A stretch of 64,000 bases of DNA, taken from contig JACKPA010000002.1 in the NCBI GenBank assembly GCA_024233865.1, forward strand, positions 1 through 64,000. The letters run 5' to 3'. How positions within the stretch are numbered: position 1 is the stretch's first letter; the number at the start of each line of letters is the position of its first letter. The notes under the pieces are model-generated. The model made no database searches, was not told where the DNA came from, and saw only the letters and a list, made by a program, of their open reading frames with translations. Source of the stretch: Leptospiraceae bacterium. GTDB taxonomy: Bacteria; Spirochaetota; Leptospiria; Leptospirales; Leptospiraceae. Both the position numbers and the translations under genes were made by a program. Below, piece after piece: positions 54,033 to 62,072 of the stretch.

Positions 54033-54286
54033 TGCAAAAAAAATAAAACTTTTTATTAAGGTAAATCGTCAAATTAGGCGATAAGTAAAAAGCAAGGCTA
54101 TCAAAGCCAAAGTATTTTTCTATAAAGATTAAGATTATTTAAAATTAAAATTTATTAAAAAACTTTAGAACTCAAAAGAAGAAACGGACAAAACACGAAC
54201 GATGGTTCGATAACTCACCAACCGTTCGTTAAAGGAAAACCAAAGAATTGTATTCATTGGTGAATTATGTCCTTTTTATCCGTTAC
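54033..54286 (+). promoter_or_regulatory. Island leader, copy B
   Basis: 54033-54193 repeats leader A (three mismatches). One mismatch turns the GACGAT arm to GGCGAT, so the stem keeps pairing through G-U in RNA. The following spacer differs and contains its own hairpin (CGAAC...GGTT with AACC-GTTCG, about 54196-54229). The 35-nt box 54252-54286 is identical to copy A. The leader ends 42 nt before the NYN start. The AT-rich stretch 53959-54032 holds nothing else I can name. Confidence 0.85.
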
Positions 54287-54328
54287 CCTGAAGGGTTTAC
54301 AAATTATAATCTTTATAGGAGGACTATC

Positions 54329-55015
54329 ATGCAGATAGTACAAGACTTTGGCGTAGGAAATAGCTTTTCTACTCCTTCCGTTCAACAACAAGGTTCCGAG
54401 AGAGTTCTTTTTTTCTTGGATTATGCAAACATCGACCGAGCTGCAACCGAGCACTCATTTCAGTTGGATTACGGCAATTTGCTCCAATACGTTGGTGAAT
54501 ACCGAACAATGGTAAATGCCTATTGTTACATTCCAATTGATCCTCGTAATGAGCACCGTTTGGACGGACTCATGGAAGCACTATGGGAATCTGGTTATAT
54601 TGTCCGTTCCAAATTAGGAGTAATTTCAGGTAATTCATACCGTTGCAATTTGGACGTTGAGATGGCATTGGATATGCTCAAATCTGCCTATCAACTCAAG
54701 CCGGATGTTGTAGTCATCGCTTCGGGAGACGGTGACTTTTTACCAATCGTGAACGAACTTCGACAACTTGGGGTTCGGGTTGAGGTCGCAGCTTTTCAAG
54801 ACAACACAGCCAGAGAGATGATTCTCAAGTCATCGGGATTCATCGATCTGGGCGTATACTACCAGCACTACTTTTCACAGGTCAATCAAAGGTTTCTACC
54901 AGAAGAGCCTGTCGAAGAGGAAATATCAGAAGTTTCTGATGAAAACAATCGGCTCGATGAAGAGCAAAGTATAGCAGAGGAGGACAGCTATGAGACCACA
55001 GTTTACAATCGTTAA
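54329..55015 (+). CDS. NYN (LabA/DUF88) PIN-like RNase-type protein
   Basis: The start is ATG 54329, behind ATAGGAGG. The 228-aa protein has a NYN domain, the PIN-like fold of LabA, MARF1 and Zc3h12a-type nucleases. Acidic residues are conserved: Asp31 (FFLDYANIDR), Asp109 (CNLDVEMALDM), Asp134 and Asp136 (ASGDGDFLPIV). It is probably a metal-dependent RNase. The C-terminal 35 residues are acidic. Its 3' end overlaps the E2-like gene by 26 nt, so translation is coupled. It opens operon B, suggesting an RNase effector or processing role in the conjugation system. Confidence 0.88.
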   Translation: MQIVQDFGVGNSFSTPSVQQQGSERVLFFLDYANIDRAATEHSFQLDYGNLLQYVGEYRTMVNAYCYIPIDPRNEHRLDGLMEALWESGYIVRSKLGVISGNSYRCNLDVEMALDMLKSAYQLKPDVVVIASGDGDFLPIVNELRQLGVRVEVAAFQDNTAREMILKSSGFIDLGVYYQHYFSQVNQRFLPEEPVEEEISEVSDENNRLDEEQSIAEEDSYETTVYNR

Positions 55016-55745
55016 CGGGAGAAAGGTTCCACTTTCTCAAGGACAAGGTGTTGTGAGTCAGACCCAACAACAGAACGTTCCTTATGCCATTATCAATGGT
55101 AAGAGGATACCTGTTCCTAACGGTCAGCTTTCTGGGCAGGAAATCTTGAACCAAATGGGTGGAAGTCAATCCGGTCGTAGACCAGTGATCCAAGAGGGTT
55201 TGCAGTTCGAGCAGATTGACCCTTACAAGACCTATACCCCAAGAGGGAAAAAGGGTCAATCCATCAAGGCTCAGTGGATTCCAGAGAGGACAAAGGGCAG
55301 TTTTTACGGTCCTCGTGACGCGTTCTCTAAGCAGATCATCGCAGAGCAGGTGTTTGATGTAGCTCTTCACCTGTTCAAGTCGGGTATAAGCTTTGATGAG
55401 GATAACGCTGATTGGACGGTTGTGAACAAATACGTCTTGCCACCTATTTGGCATGACATAGCTCAGACAACTGATCTGCAGATCGTATTCCCAACGGAAT
55501 ACCCAGCTATGCCGCCGATTGGTTTCTACGTTAATGGTGGGATTGAGAATGCTCCTGATGGTCATCTCTATACTCAAGCTTACCATGAAGCAGCGAAGGA
55601 ACCTATCGAAGCAGGATGGAAGTGGTTCTGTGTCTACATCCAACCCGGCAGTTGGAGACCATCACGAAGAAACTGGAGACAAGGCGATAACCTCTGGACG
55701 TACTTCACCATGATCAGCGAAGTACTGGCAAGCCGAGGAGCTTAG
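54990..55745 (+). CDS. E2/UBC-like protein with N-terminal short Ubl-like repeats
   Basis: A 251-aa protein with GAGGAGG upstream of its ATG. Residues about 115-251 fit an E2 ubiquitin-conjugating-like fold: LQIVFPTEYPAMPPIGFYV corresponds to the E2 strand/PxxPP region, and WFCVYIQPGSWRP with the following helix resembles the GxICLDILxxxWSP block. Cys214 there is the only Cys of the protein and the likely thioester residue. The N-terminus has two similar segments (FTIVNGRKVPL and YAIINGKRIPVP...GQEILNQMGG) that look like the first hairpin and helix of multiubiquitin-type domains. It is followed by JAB and E1 genes. It fits the bacterial E2 families; the exact subfamily is uncertain. Confidence 0.75.
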   Translation: MRPQFTIVNGRKVPLSQGQGVVSQTQQQNVPYAIINGKRIPVPNGQLSGQEILNQMGGSQSGRRPVIQEGLQFEQIDPYKTYTPRGKKGQSIKAQWIPERTKGSFYGPRDAFSKQIIAEQVFDVALHLFKSGISFDEDNADWTVVNKYVLPPIWHDIAQTTDLQIVFPTEYPAMPPIGFYVNGGIENAPDGHLYTQAYHEAAKEPIEAGWKWFCVYIQPGSWRPSRRNWRQGDNLWTYFTMISEVLASRGA

Positions 55746-55753
55746 ATAAGTTC

Positions 55754-55810
55754 ACCACCGATAAACACAGATAGACACCGATTTTTTATATATCGGTGTA
55801 CATCGGTGGT
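55754..55810 (+). repeat. Nested inverted repeat between the E2 and JAB genes
   Basis: ACCACCGAT/ATCGGTGGT outer arms (55754-55762/55802-55810) and ACACCGAT/ATCGGTGT inner arms (55775-55782/55792-55799). It may be a dispersed element of the CCACCGATAAACACAG kind or an attenuating hairpin inside operon B. Confidence 0.7.
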
Positions 55811-55839
55811 AAATTAAAAAAACATAAAGGAGTAGAGTT

Positions 55840-56388
55840 ATGAAAACATCTTGTGTTATCAAGTTTAGAAACGGGGATTTGCGATTGTTGAGAGAAAGGC
55901 TTTTGGAAGACCTTTCACATGAGTATTTTGCCATCTTGCTTGGCAAAAGGCGTAATATTGGAGGTAAAACGATAATCACAATCCATGACATCAAGATTCC
56001 TGGCAACAGAGACTACAACGGACAAAGTGTTGCTTCCTTGAATATCAAAAAGGGTTTTGTCCACCAGGCTTTGGGTGAACTGACAAACCGATCTGATGTG
56101 GATACAATGATAGATGTACATACTCATCCTTTTAGCAGAAAGCACGTTGGTTTTTCGGGTGTTGATGATGGGGATGAAAAGAGATTTTTCCGGTTTTTGA
56201 AAGAAAAGTTTGACAATATTCATTATGCGAGTATTGTATTTTCCCAGGGGGAGTATTCTGCTATACTTTGGAGTTTAAAAAAGAGGCAAATTTTACCTGA
56301 AAAAGCGGTTATCAAGACCCAAATTAGCTCGGAACAGATTCTAAGCTCGGATCGACTCACAAAACGAGGACAAAAGTGTGTTTCATGA
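55840..56388 (+). CDS. JAB/JAMM metalloprotease (deubiquitinase-like)
   Basis: A 182-aa protein with the complete JAMM zinc site: Glu28 (LSHEYFAILLG), His94 and His96 (HTHPF), Ser106 and Asp109 (FSGVDD), exactly HxH-x9-SxxD. It should cleave isopeptide or peptide bonds next to a ubiquitin-like protein, either to mature the modifier or to release it. It lies between the E2-like and E1-like genes, and its 3' end overlaps the E1 start by 11 nt. Confidence 0.92.
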   Translation: MKTSCVIKFRNGDLRLLRERLLEDLSHEYFAILLGKRRNIGGKTIITIHDIKIPGNRDYNGQSVASLNIKKGFVHQALGELTNRSDVDTMIDVHTHPFSRKHVGFSGVDDGDEKRFFRFLKEKFDNIHYASIVFSQGEYSAILWSLKKRQILPEKAVIKTQISSEQILSSDRLTKRGQKCVS

Positions 56389-57205
56389 GATTTTCAACCG
56401 AAGTATTTTGGCTTTGGGTTTGGATACCATGAGGCATATCATGAAAGATCAAACCGTTACCGTTGTAGGAGTTGGTGGTCTTGGTTCTGTGATTGCGGAA
56501 CATTTGGTTCATACGGGTTTTCCCAAGCTAAACTTGATCGACTTTGATAGATTAGAGATTTCCAATCTGAATCGAATTGTGGGTGCAACCTATGAGGAAG
56601 CAAAACGAGGAGCTTTTAAAGTAGATGCTGTGAAACGACACCTGGTAAGCATAAACCCTGGAGTTCAGGTTTCTAATTATGCTCTTGATGTGAATGACAA
56701 AAGGGTGGAAGAAGTCATTGCCCTTTCGGATTGGCTGATCGTAGCAACAGATAGCCATTCAAGTCGATTCAAGTGTCAGGAACTTTCGGTGAAATATTTT
56801 GTGCCGATGATTTCTGCGGGTGTGAACATAACGGTAGAAAATGGTGGCATCAAAGACATGAGTGGTGAGGTGATCACTTCTCGTATCGGAGATAATCTGT
56901 GTTTGAATTGCCTAGGTCGTGTGAACTACATCAAGGTTGGACAGGAAACACACCCTGATAAGTTTGTCAGCTCAGAACTTGTGAAGCGCGGTTACGTAAC
57001 TGGCATGGATGTGAAAGAACCGGCAGTCAAAACTTTGAATACGTTCTTGGGAACAATGGCGGTGGAAGTGCTTGTCAACCAATACACCGAAAGACAACGG
57101 CATGTTCCGATTTTGGTGTTTGAGAGCAACGGCTCTATGGCGATCTATGAAGATCGGGAAAGCGTGGACGCAAGGCATAAGGATTGTTTTACGTGTAATG
57201 TGTAA
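56378..57205 (+). CDS. E1/ThiF/MoeB-like adenylating enzyme
   Basis: The 275-aa protein starts at GTG 56378 behind GAGGAC. It has the nucleotide-binding GVGGLGS (31-37), LIDFDRLEISNLNR with the Asp and Arg of E1 enzymes, and CLNC...CFTC, a likely zinc site of two CxxC pairs. I find no Cys in the crossover region near VKEPAVKTLNTFLG, where canonical E1 enzymes keep their thioester Cys; the remaining single Cys lies in RFKCQEL. It should adenylate a C-terminal carboxylate and pass it to the E2-like protein. It completes an E1-E2-JAB set. Confidence 0.9.
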   Translation: MFHEIFNRSILALGLDTMRHIMKDQTVTVVGVGGLGSVIAEHLVHTGFPKLNLIDFDRLEISNLNRIVGATYEEAKRGAFKVDAVKRHLVSINPGVQVSNYALDVNDKRVEEVIALSDWLIVATDSHSSRFKCQELSVKYFVPMISAGVNITVENGGIKDMSGEVITSRIGDNLCLNCLGRVNYIKVGQETHPDKFVSSELVKRGYVTGMDVKEPAVKTLNTFLGTMAVEVLVNQYTERQRHVPILVFESNGSMAIYEDRESVDARHKDCFTCNV

Positions 57206-57243
57206 GTTTAAGGAATAGGTAATAAGGAAGGAGGAATAAGGAT

Positions 57244-59049
57244 ATGGATGAGATATATGTGTTTAGCAGTGAAAAAGCAATTGAGTATTATAACAAGATG
57301 TATGATCCAAATAATGCTTATTCTTGTTATGAATTAGGTGGCTATTTTTACAGGCAAGGTGAATATGAGAAAGCAATTGAGTATTACAATAGAGCAATTG
57401 AGCTGAATCCAAATAACTCTTATTTTTGGAATGAGCTTGGAAATCTGTATAAGAAACAGTATAAGCATGAAGAAGCGATTGTATGTTACAAGAGAGCATT
57501 TGATTTGAACTCAAATAATCCTGAATTTTTGAATAACATTGGCAGTGTTTATTTTAAACAGGGTAAGTATGAAAAAACAATTGAATGCTACAAAGAAACA
57601 AGTAAACTCGAACCAAATAGCTTTACAGATTATATAAATAATAAGGACAAAGAAGTAATTGAGTGTTACAAAAAAATAATTGAACTGAATCCAGATAATG
57701 TCGATTTTCGAAATGAACTTGGAAATCTGTATATGAAGAAATGCAAGTATAAGAGTGAAAAAGAACCATTTGAAAAAGAAGCATTTGAGTATTATAAAAA
57801 GATAACTGAGTTGAATCCAAACAACCCTTATTTTTGGAATGAGCTTGGAAATCTGTATAAGAAACAGTATAAGTATGAAGAAGCGATTGAATGTTACAAG
57901 AGAGCATTTGATTTAAACTCAAATAATCCTGAATTTTTGAATAATCTTGCACGTCTTTATAGGGAACAAGGTGAACTTTTTCATTATAAAAGTAAACATG
58001 AAGAAGCAATTGAATGCTATAAGAAGGAAATTGAAACGATAAATCTCATAAGACTCTTGAATAATGACGAAGAGATCAGTAGATTAGATATAATGAGTAG
58101 AAAAAACACAGCAATAAGAAGGATAGAAGATGTTAAGATAGTTTATAATGAAAGACAAAAAGCTGAACTCAAAGCTCTCAAAGCTGAAAACGAAAAAAAA
58201 GAAATTGAACTGCAAACCCAAAAGGCAACTTTATCCTACTTAACTCATACGCTCGGAAGTGCACTTGGAGGAGCAGAAGACTTGTTCAAACAAACACTAA
58301 AAATTGTACTACCAGTTATCCAAAATTATTACAAAGAAGATGAAGATATAATCAAAGCGTTTAATCGCATTAGCGGACAACTAACTACCTTTTCTTTGAT
58401 AGATAGTTTATTAACCACTTTTCGAGAATATATCAAAGAAAAAGACAAGTTGGTAATTGATTGGAAAAATGAAACAAATGGAGAAGCCGATATTCGATTC
58501 TTTTTTGCAGTAGTATTTAGACAGGCGATTAGCAGAATTTTATTTCCAGATACGGTTAATCTAAAAATTAGAAAACGATTATTTGGTAGTAACATGGCTG
58601 AAAAGATGACTGAGATTAGAGAGTCTTTTATTGTAGATATATTAAGTCTTGAAATAGATAACCAAAATTCTGATTTGGTATTAAATTGGGTAAAAGATAA
58701 AATACCAAGTTTATCATTCACAATTAATGACAATAAAACGAAGATCACTCCTTATAAAACAAGGTTTAATTTACTATTTTCTATTCTTGCTGAACTGTTT
58801 TATAATGCTTTGAAATATAATAGTGGAGAAACTCCTATTCAGATAGAATGGAATCGAGGAAAGGATGAAATCAATTTTAATATTCAAAATAGTTTTGATG
58901 AAGAAAGCAAGAATTTGGAAGAAACGGGAAGTGAAAAGGGGTTGCTCTTTATACAAACCTTAACTCAAGTGATTGAAGATATTCATTTTGATAAACCAGT
59001 AAAAACGAACAATTTATTTATAGCAAAAATCAGAATCACAAATTTTTAA
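57244..59049 (+). CDS. TPR-histidine-kinase-like fusion
   Basis: A 601-aa protein behind a strong GGAGGAATAAGG site. Residues about 15-275 are TPR units with consensus xxFWNELGNLYKKQYKYEEAIECYKRAFDLNxNN. A coiled coil leads to LSYLTHTLGSALGG with candidate His335. Then come a helical region and the GHKL ATPase motifs ELFYNALKYNSGE (from 517) and EKGLLFIQTL (from 564). Two TPR blocks (57421-57537 and 57829-57945) are almost identical in DNA, showing recent internal duplication. It follows the E1 gene by 38 nt in operon B and pairs with the receiver-HEPN gene. Confidence 0.78.
   Translation: MDEIYVFSSEKAIEYYNKMYDPNNAYSCYELGGYFYRQGEYEKAIEYYNRAIELNPNNSYFWNELGNLYKKQYKHEEAIVCYKRAFDLNSNNPEFLNNIGSVYFKQGKYEKTIECYKETSKLEPNSFTDYINNKDKEVIECYKKIIELNPDNVDFRNELGNLYMKKCKYKSEKEPFEKEAFEYYKKITELNPNNPYFWNELGNLYKKQYKYEEAIECYKRAFDLNSNNPEFLNNLARLYREQGELFHYKSKHEEAIECYKKEIETINLIRLLNNDEEISRLDIMSRKNTAIRRIEDVKIVYNERQKAELKALKAENEKKEIELQTQKATLSYLTHTLGSALGGAEDLFKQTLKIVLPVIQNYYKEDEDIIKAFNRISGQLTTFSLIDSLLTTFREYIKEKDKLVIDWKNETNGEADIRFFFAVVFRQAISRILFPDTVNLKIRKRLFGSNMAEKMTEIRESFIVDILSLEIDNQNSDLVLNWVKDKIPSLSFTINDNKTKITPYKTRFNLLFSILAELFYNALKYNSGETPIQIEWNRGKDEINFNIQNSFDEESKNLEETGSEKGLLFIQTLTQVIEDIHFDKPVKTNNLFIAKIRITNF
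57421..57945 (+). repeat. Internal near-identical TPR duplication
   Basis: Segments 57421-57537 and 57829-57945 differ at only a few bases and lie 408 nt (four 34-codon units) apart. This allows TPR copy-number change by recombination. Confidence 0.8.
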
Positions 59050-59062
59050 AAAGAGGAAAAAT

Positions 59063-60812
59063 ATGAAAATACTATGGATTGAAGATTTTGGTAGTGGATT
59101 TGGATTGGATACGAATCCTGAGCAGTTAATGGTAGCTTTATTTGAAGGTAGCTTGTTTAAAGATTCTTTAAAAATTTAAACCAGACACAGAGCCACAGCA
59201 AGAGATTGAAAGACTTTCAAAAAAATATTTAGAACCTATGCACAAAATTGAATGGTGCCCAAATTTTGATGTATGGTATAATAATTTTGCAAGTAGAATC
59301 AATGATTTTGATCTATTCGTGATAGATATAAATTTAAGCAATGCTCCAAAAGATTCTTATATTCCAGATGGATTTCAAAAAGAATATAGTTTTTCGATAG
59401 AACGAACTATGAGTGAAGCAGAAAACAAAGACAATATTAACAAGTTCAAAGTCAAATTAGAATCAAAGAAGAGTAAGGATGAAATCTTATTTATCGAACT
59501 TGAAAAAAGCTGGAGAATTTGTGGTTATAATGAAAAAAGTGAGTTTATAGATAAAGTCTTAGATTCTACCGATGATTTAGCAACAGAGTTATCAAAATCT
59601 GAGCAAGAACGAAATGATGAGAAAATTATTGAAAAAGCTACAAGCAAATTAGGTCGTAATCCGAAAATTTCGTTCTTAAAAAAAGCAGGGTTTTATATTT
59701 ATAATATTCTGATTCGTTTTGGAATTCCTGATGATAATATTGCTTTTATGACTGGAGAAAAAGGAACTTTAAATGATTTTATTGAAGATTGTAAATTTAC
59801 TGTAGTCATTGAGCCACCGAAGAATACCTATGAAAAACAAAACAAAAACAGCTTGGAAGGCTTTAGGAACTGGCTATCATCTAAAGTAAACGATCCATAC
59901 CTTACCCTCCGTCGGGGAATTATCGAAGGTTGTAGGTTTTATAAGTCAAAGCTTGAGAATATATTCCAAAACAATCCAAATGATTTGGAAGATTTTATCT
60001 TGTTTAGAAAGACTATAAACCCTGAAAAAAGTGATAACTTTCCAGACTCCATTGACTATTCTTCTGAACTGAATCAATATTTAAGTAAGATAGAACTTTA
60101 TTTCCCAATATCTCAACCAAACGTGAATCGGAAAGAAAAGTATTTCTCATTCTTACTGGAATTGGTAAAAGATTGGGAAATTGCCAATAAAGATGGTTTG
60201 CATAATTATTCAAAGAGAAAACGTGAAGATGGTAAAGATGATTGGTATGATTATAACTTTAAAAACAACAGCAATTTAATACTAAAAATCCTACGTAATT
60301 ATACGGCTCATAACTTGTTGTCTAAAGACTTAAAGGAGAAAGATGTTGCCTTTTTATTTATGTTGGCAATGAGAGCTTTGTTTGATTCAGATGTGTATCA
60401 AATATATCCTTATGAGAAATGTTTCGAGAGACTTTTCGATTTTACACAAAATATTGATAATGAAAAGATAATAAATTTACTACAGAGTTCTTATAAATCT
60501 TTGTTTGAAAAACGTAGTGAGCCTAAAGTTTATATTTGGTTGCTTCAAGATTATAGTATTTTTAAAGGCAATGAAGAACGACAAAAAAAGGATGATTTTA
60601 TAAAGAACTCAATTCTACTGATTCGTTATGCTTATTTTCATGGATTATTTCAAGATATAGGAGCAATAGATAAGATTAAATTTTTTGGAAAGGATGGTAA
60701 TATTGCTAGCATCAGCAGGATATTTTTCAGCTATAAGACAGAATTTGAGAAAAATCTAGATAACAATTTTCCTCGTTATATTGCAAATTTAATTTATAAA
60801 GATTGTGTTTAA
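59063..60812 (+). pseudogene. Receiver-HEPN protein, split by a +1 frameshift in an A-run
   Basis: The first 38 codons (MKILWIEDFGSG...) end at a TAA at 59177 caused by an extra A in the run at 59170-59174. Removing one A joins the frame to the long part that continues to 60812. The joined product, about 580 aa, is a receiver (IED, Asp in LFVIDINLS, Thr in AFMTGEKG), a linker with VNDPYLTLRR, and a C-terminal helical domain containing ILRNYTAHN, the Rx4H motif of HEPN ribonucleases (Arg codon 60294, His codon 60309). A HEPN effector controlled by a receiver fits RNA-targeting defence. A real mutation, phase variation or a sequencing error are all possible; an internal start near 59238 could still make a receiver-truncated protein. 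Confidence 0.75.
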
Positions 60813-60826
60813 AAGGAATTAATAAA

Positions 60827-62060
60827 ATGAATACAATAGTTTTTGAGAAATCTCAACAAGAATTAACGAAGGATATTGAGGGGTTAAAAAGTCTTGGAGA
60901 TAAATATTATCAAGATGGAAAATATGAAGAGGCTATTGAATTTTTTGAAAATGTTTTAAAACAAAATCCAAACGACATTGACGTTTTAAATAAACTCGGT
61001 CATATTCATCGAATATGCAATTTCTATAAATCAGCAATAATTTATTTTAATAAAGTATTGAAATTAAGTTCAGATGATACATTTGCTTATTGCGAGATAG
61101 TTTTATGTTATTTGAAGAGCCAGGAATTTGAAGAACTCAATAATCTTTTAGAAAAGGAAAAGAGATTAAGTCCTGAAAAAATAGCTGAGCATAAAAAGCT
61201 TTCATATTTTGAACCTAGCTTTCCTATTATTTTAAGTGTGGGTAATTTACAAGAATTAGTTTGTGAAGAAAAATATCAGGAATATATATCCAATGTAATA
61301 AACTTAAACAATAATAAACCAGAAATTCTTCATATACTTGTATCTTTAGAAGAAATAGGTCATAAAAATTTAGAACTCTTAAGCAGTGCTTACAACAGTC
61401 AGTTTTATTGATTCTCTGCTCAGCACATTCAAATTGTACCAAACGGAGGTAAACGACTTTGTTAAACTCTGGCAGGAGGAAGAAAAAGGTGAAACAAACA
61501 TCGAGTGCCTATTTTCAACAATTATTAAGTATCTATTCAGTCGGTTTTTGTTTTCTGACGTTGAGACCATCCGACTTAGTAGACAAAAGTTTATTACTGA
61601 TATAACAGATGAAAAACTAGATGAAATCAGAAAAACTTTTATTAACCAAGTTTTGTATAATGATTCCATTCAAAACTCCCAAACTATTATAAATTGGTTG
61701 GAGAATTCTTTTCCAGAATTAAAGGTAAAATTAGAATTTCAAAAAACAGAGGCAAAAATACTTCCATTTGGAAAAAAATTTACGATACTGTTTTCTTTTC
61801 TCATAGAAATAATTACCAATGCTTTGAAATTTTCCAGTGGTGAAGAACCAATCGAACTAAAGTGGTATTTGGAAGATGATAAATACCACTTTTTGTGTAA
61901 AAATTCATTCAAAACGAAAAAAGCCAATTTCGATTCAAAAAAGGGATTATTTTTTATTGAGAGCATGACAACTCATTTAAAAGATACAATGTCCTTTGAA
62001 AAAGTAACAAAAGAAAATACTTTCTTTGCAGAAATTAAAATATCTAAAGAACTATTTTGA
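60827..62060 (+). pseudogene. Decayed TPR-kinase paralogue lacking its H-box
   Basis: The start at ATG 60827 gives two or three TPR units (KYYQDGKYEEAIEFFENVLKQNPND). The frame ends at 61409-61411. From about 61382 another frame continues with LTTVSFIDSLLSTFK, which aligns with QLTTFSLIDSLLTTF of the intact 57244 protein, and keeps the ATPase motifs EIITNALKFSSGE and KKGLFFIESM to 62060. Between the two parts, the coiled coil and H-box present in 57244 are missing. So there is an internal deletion plus frameshift, and phosphotransfer should be lost. Confidence 0.8.
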
Positions 62061-62072
62061 GGAGAATACAAA

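Noticed and set aside
54882..55643. A 253-codon minus-strand frame opposite the NYN and E2 genes
   Set aside because: The plus strand carries overlapping genes with strong ribosome-binding sites and domain motifs; the minus product has no recognisable fold.
57421..57945. Regular repeats considered as a CRISPR array
   Set aside because: They are in-frame 34-codon TPR units inside a gene, not short repeats with unique spacers.
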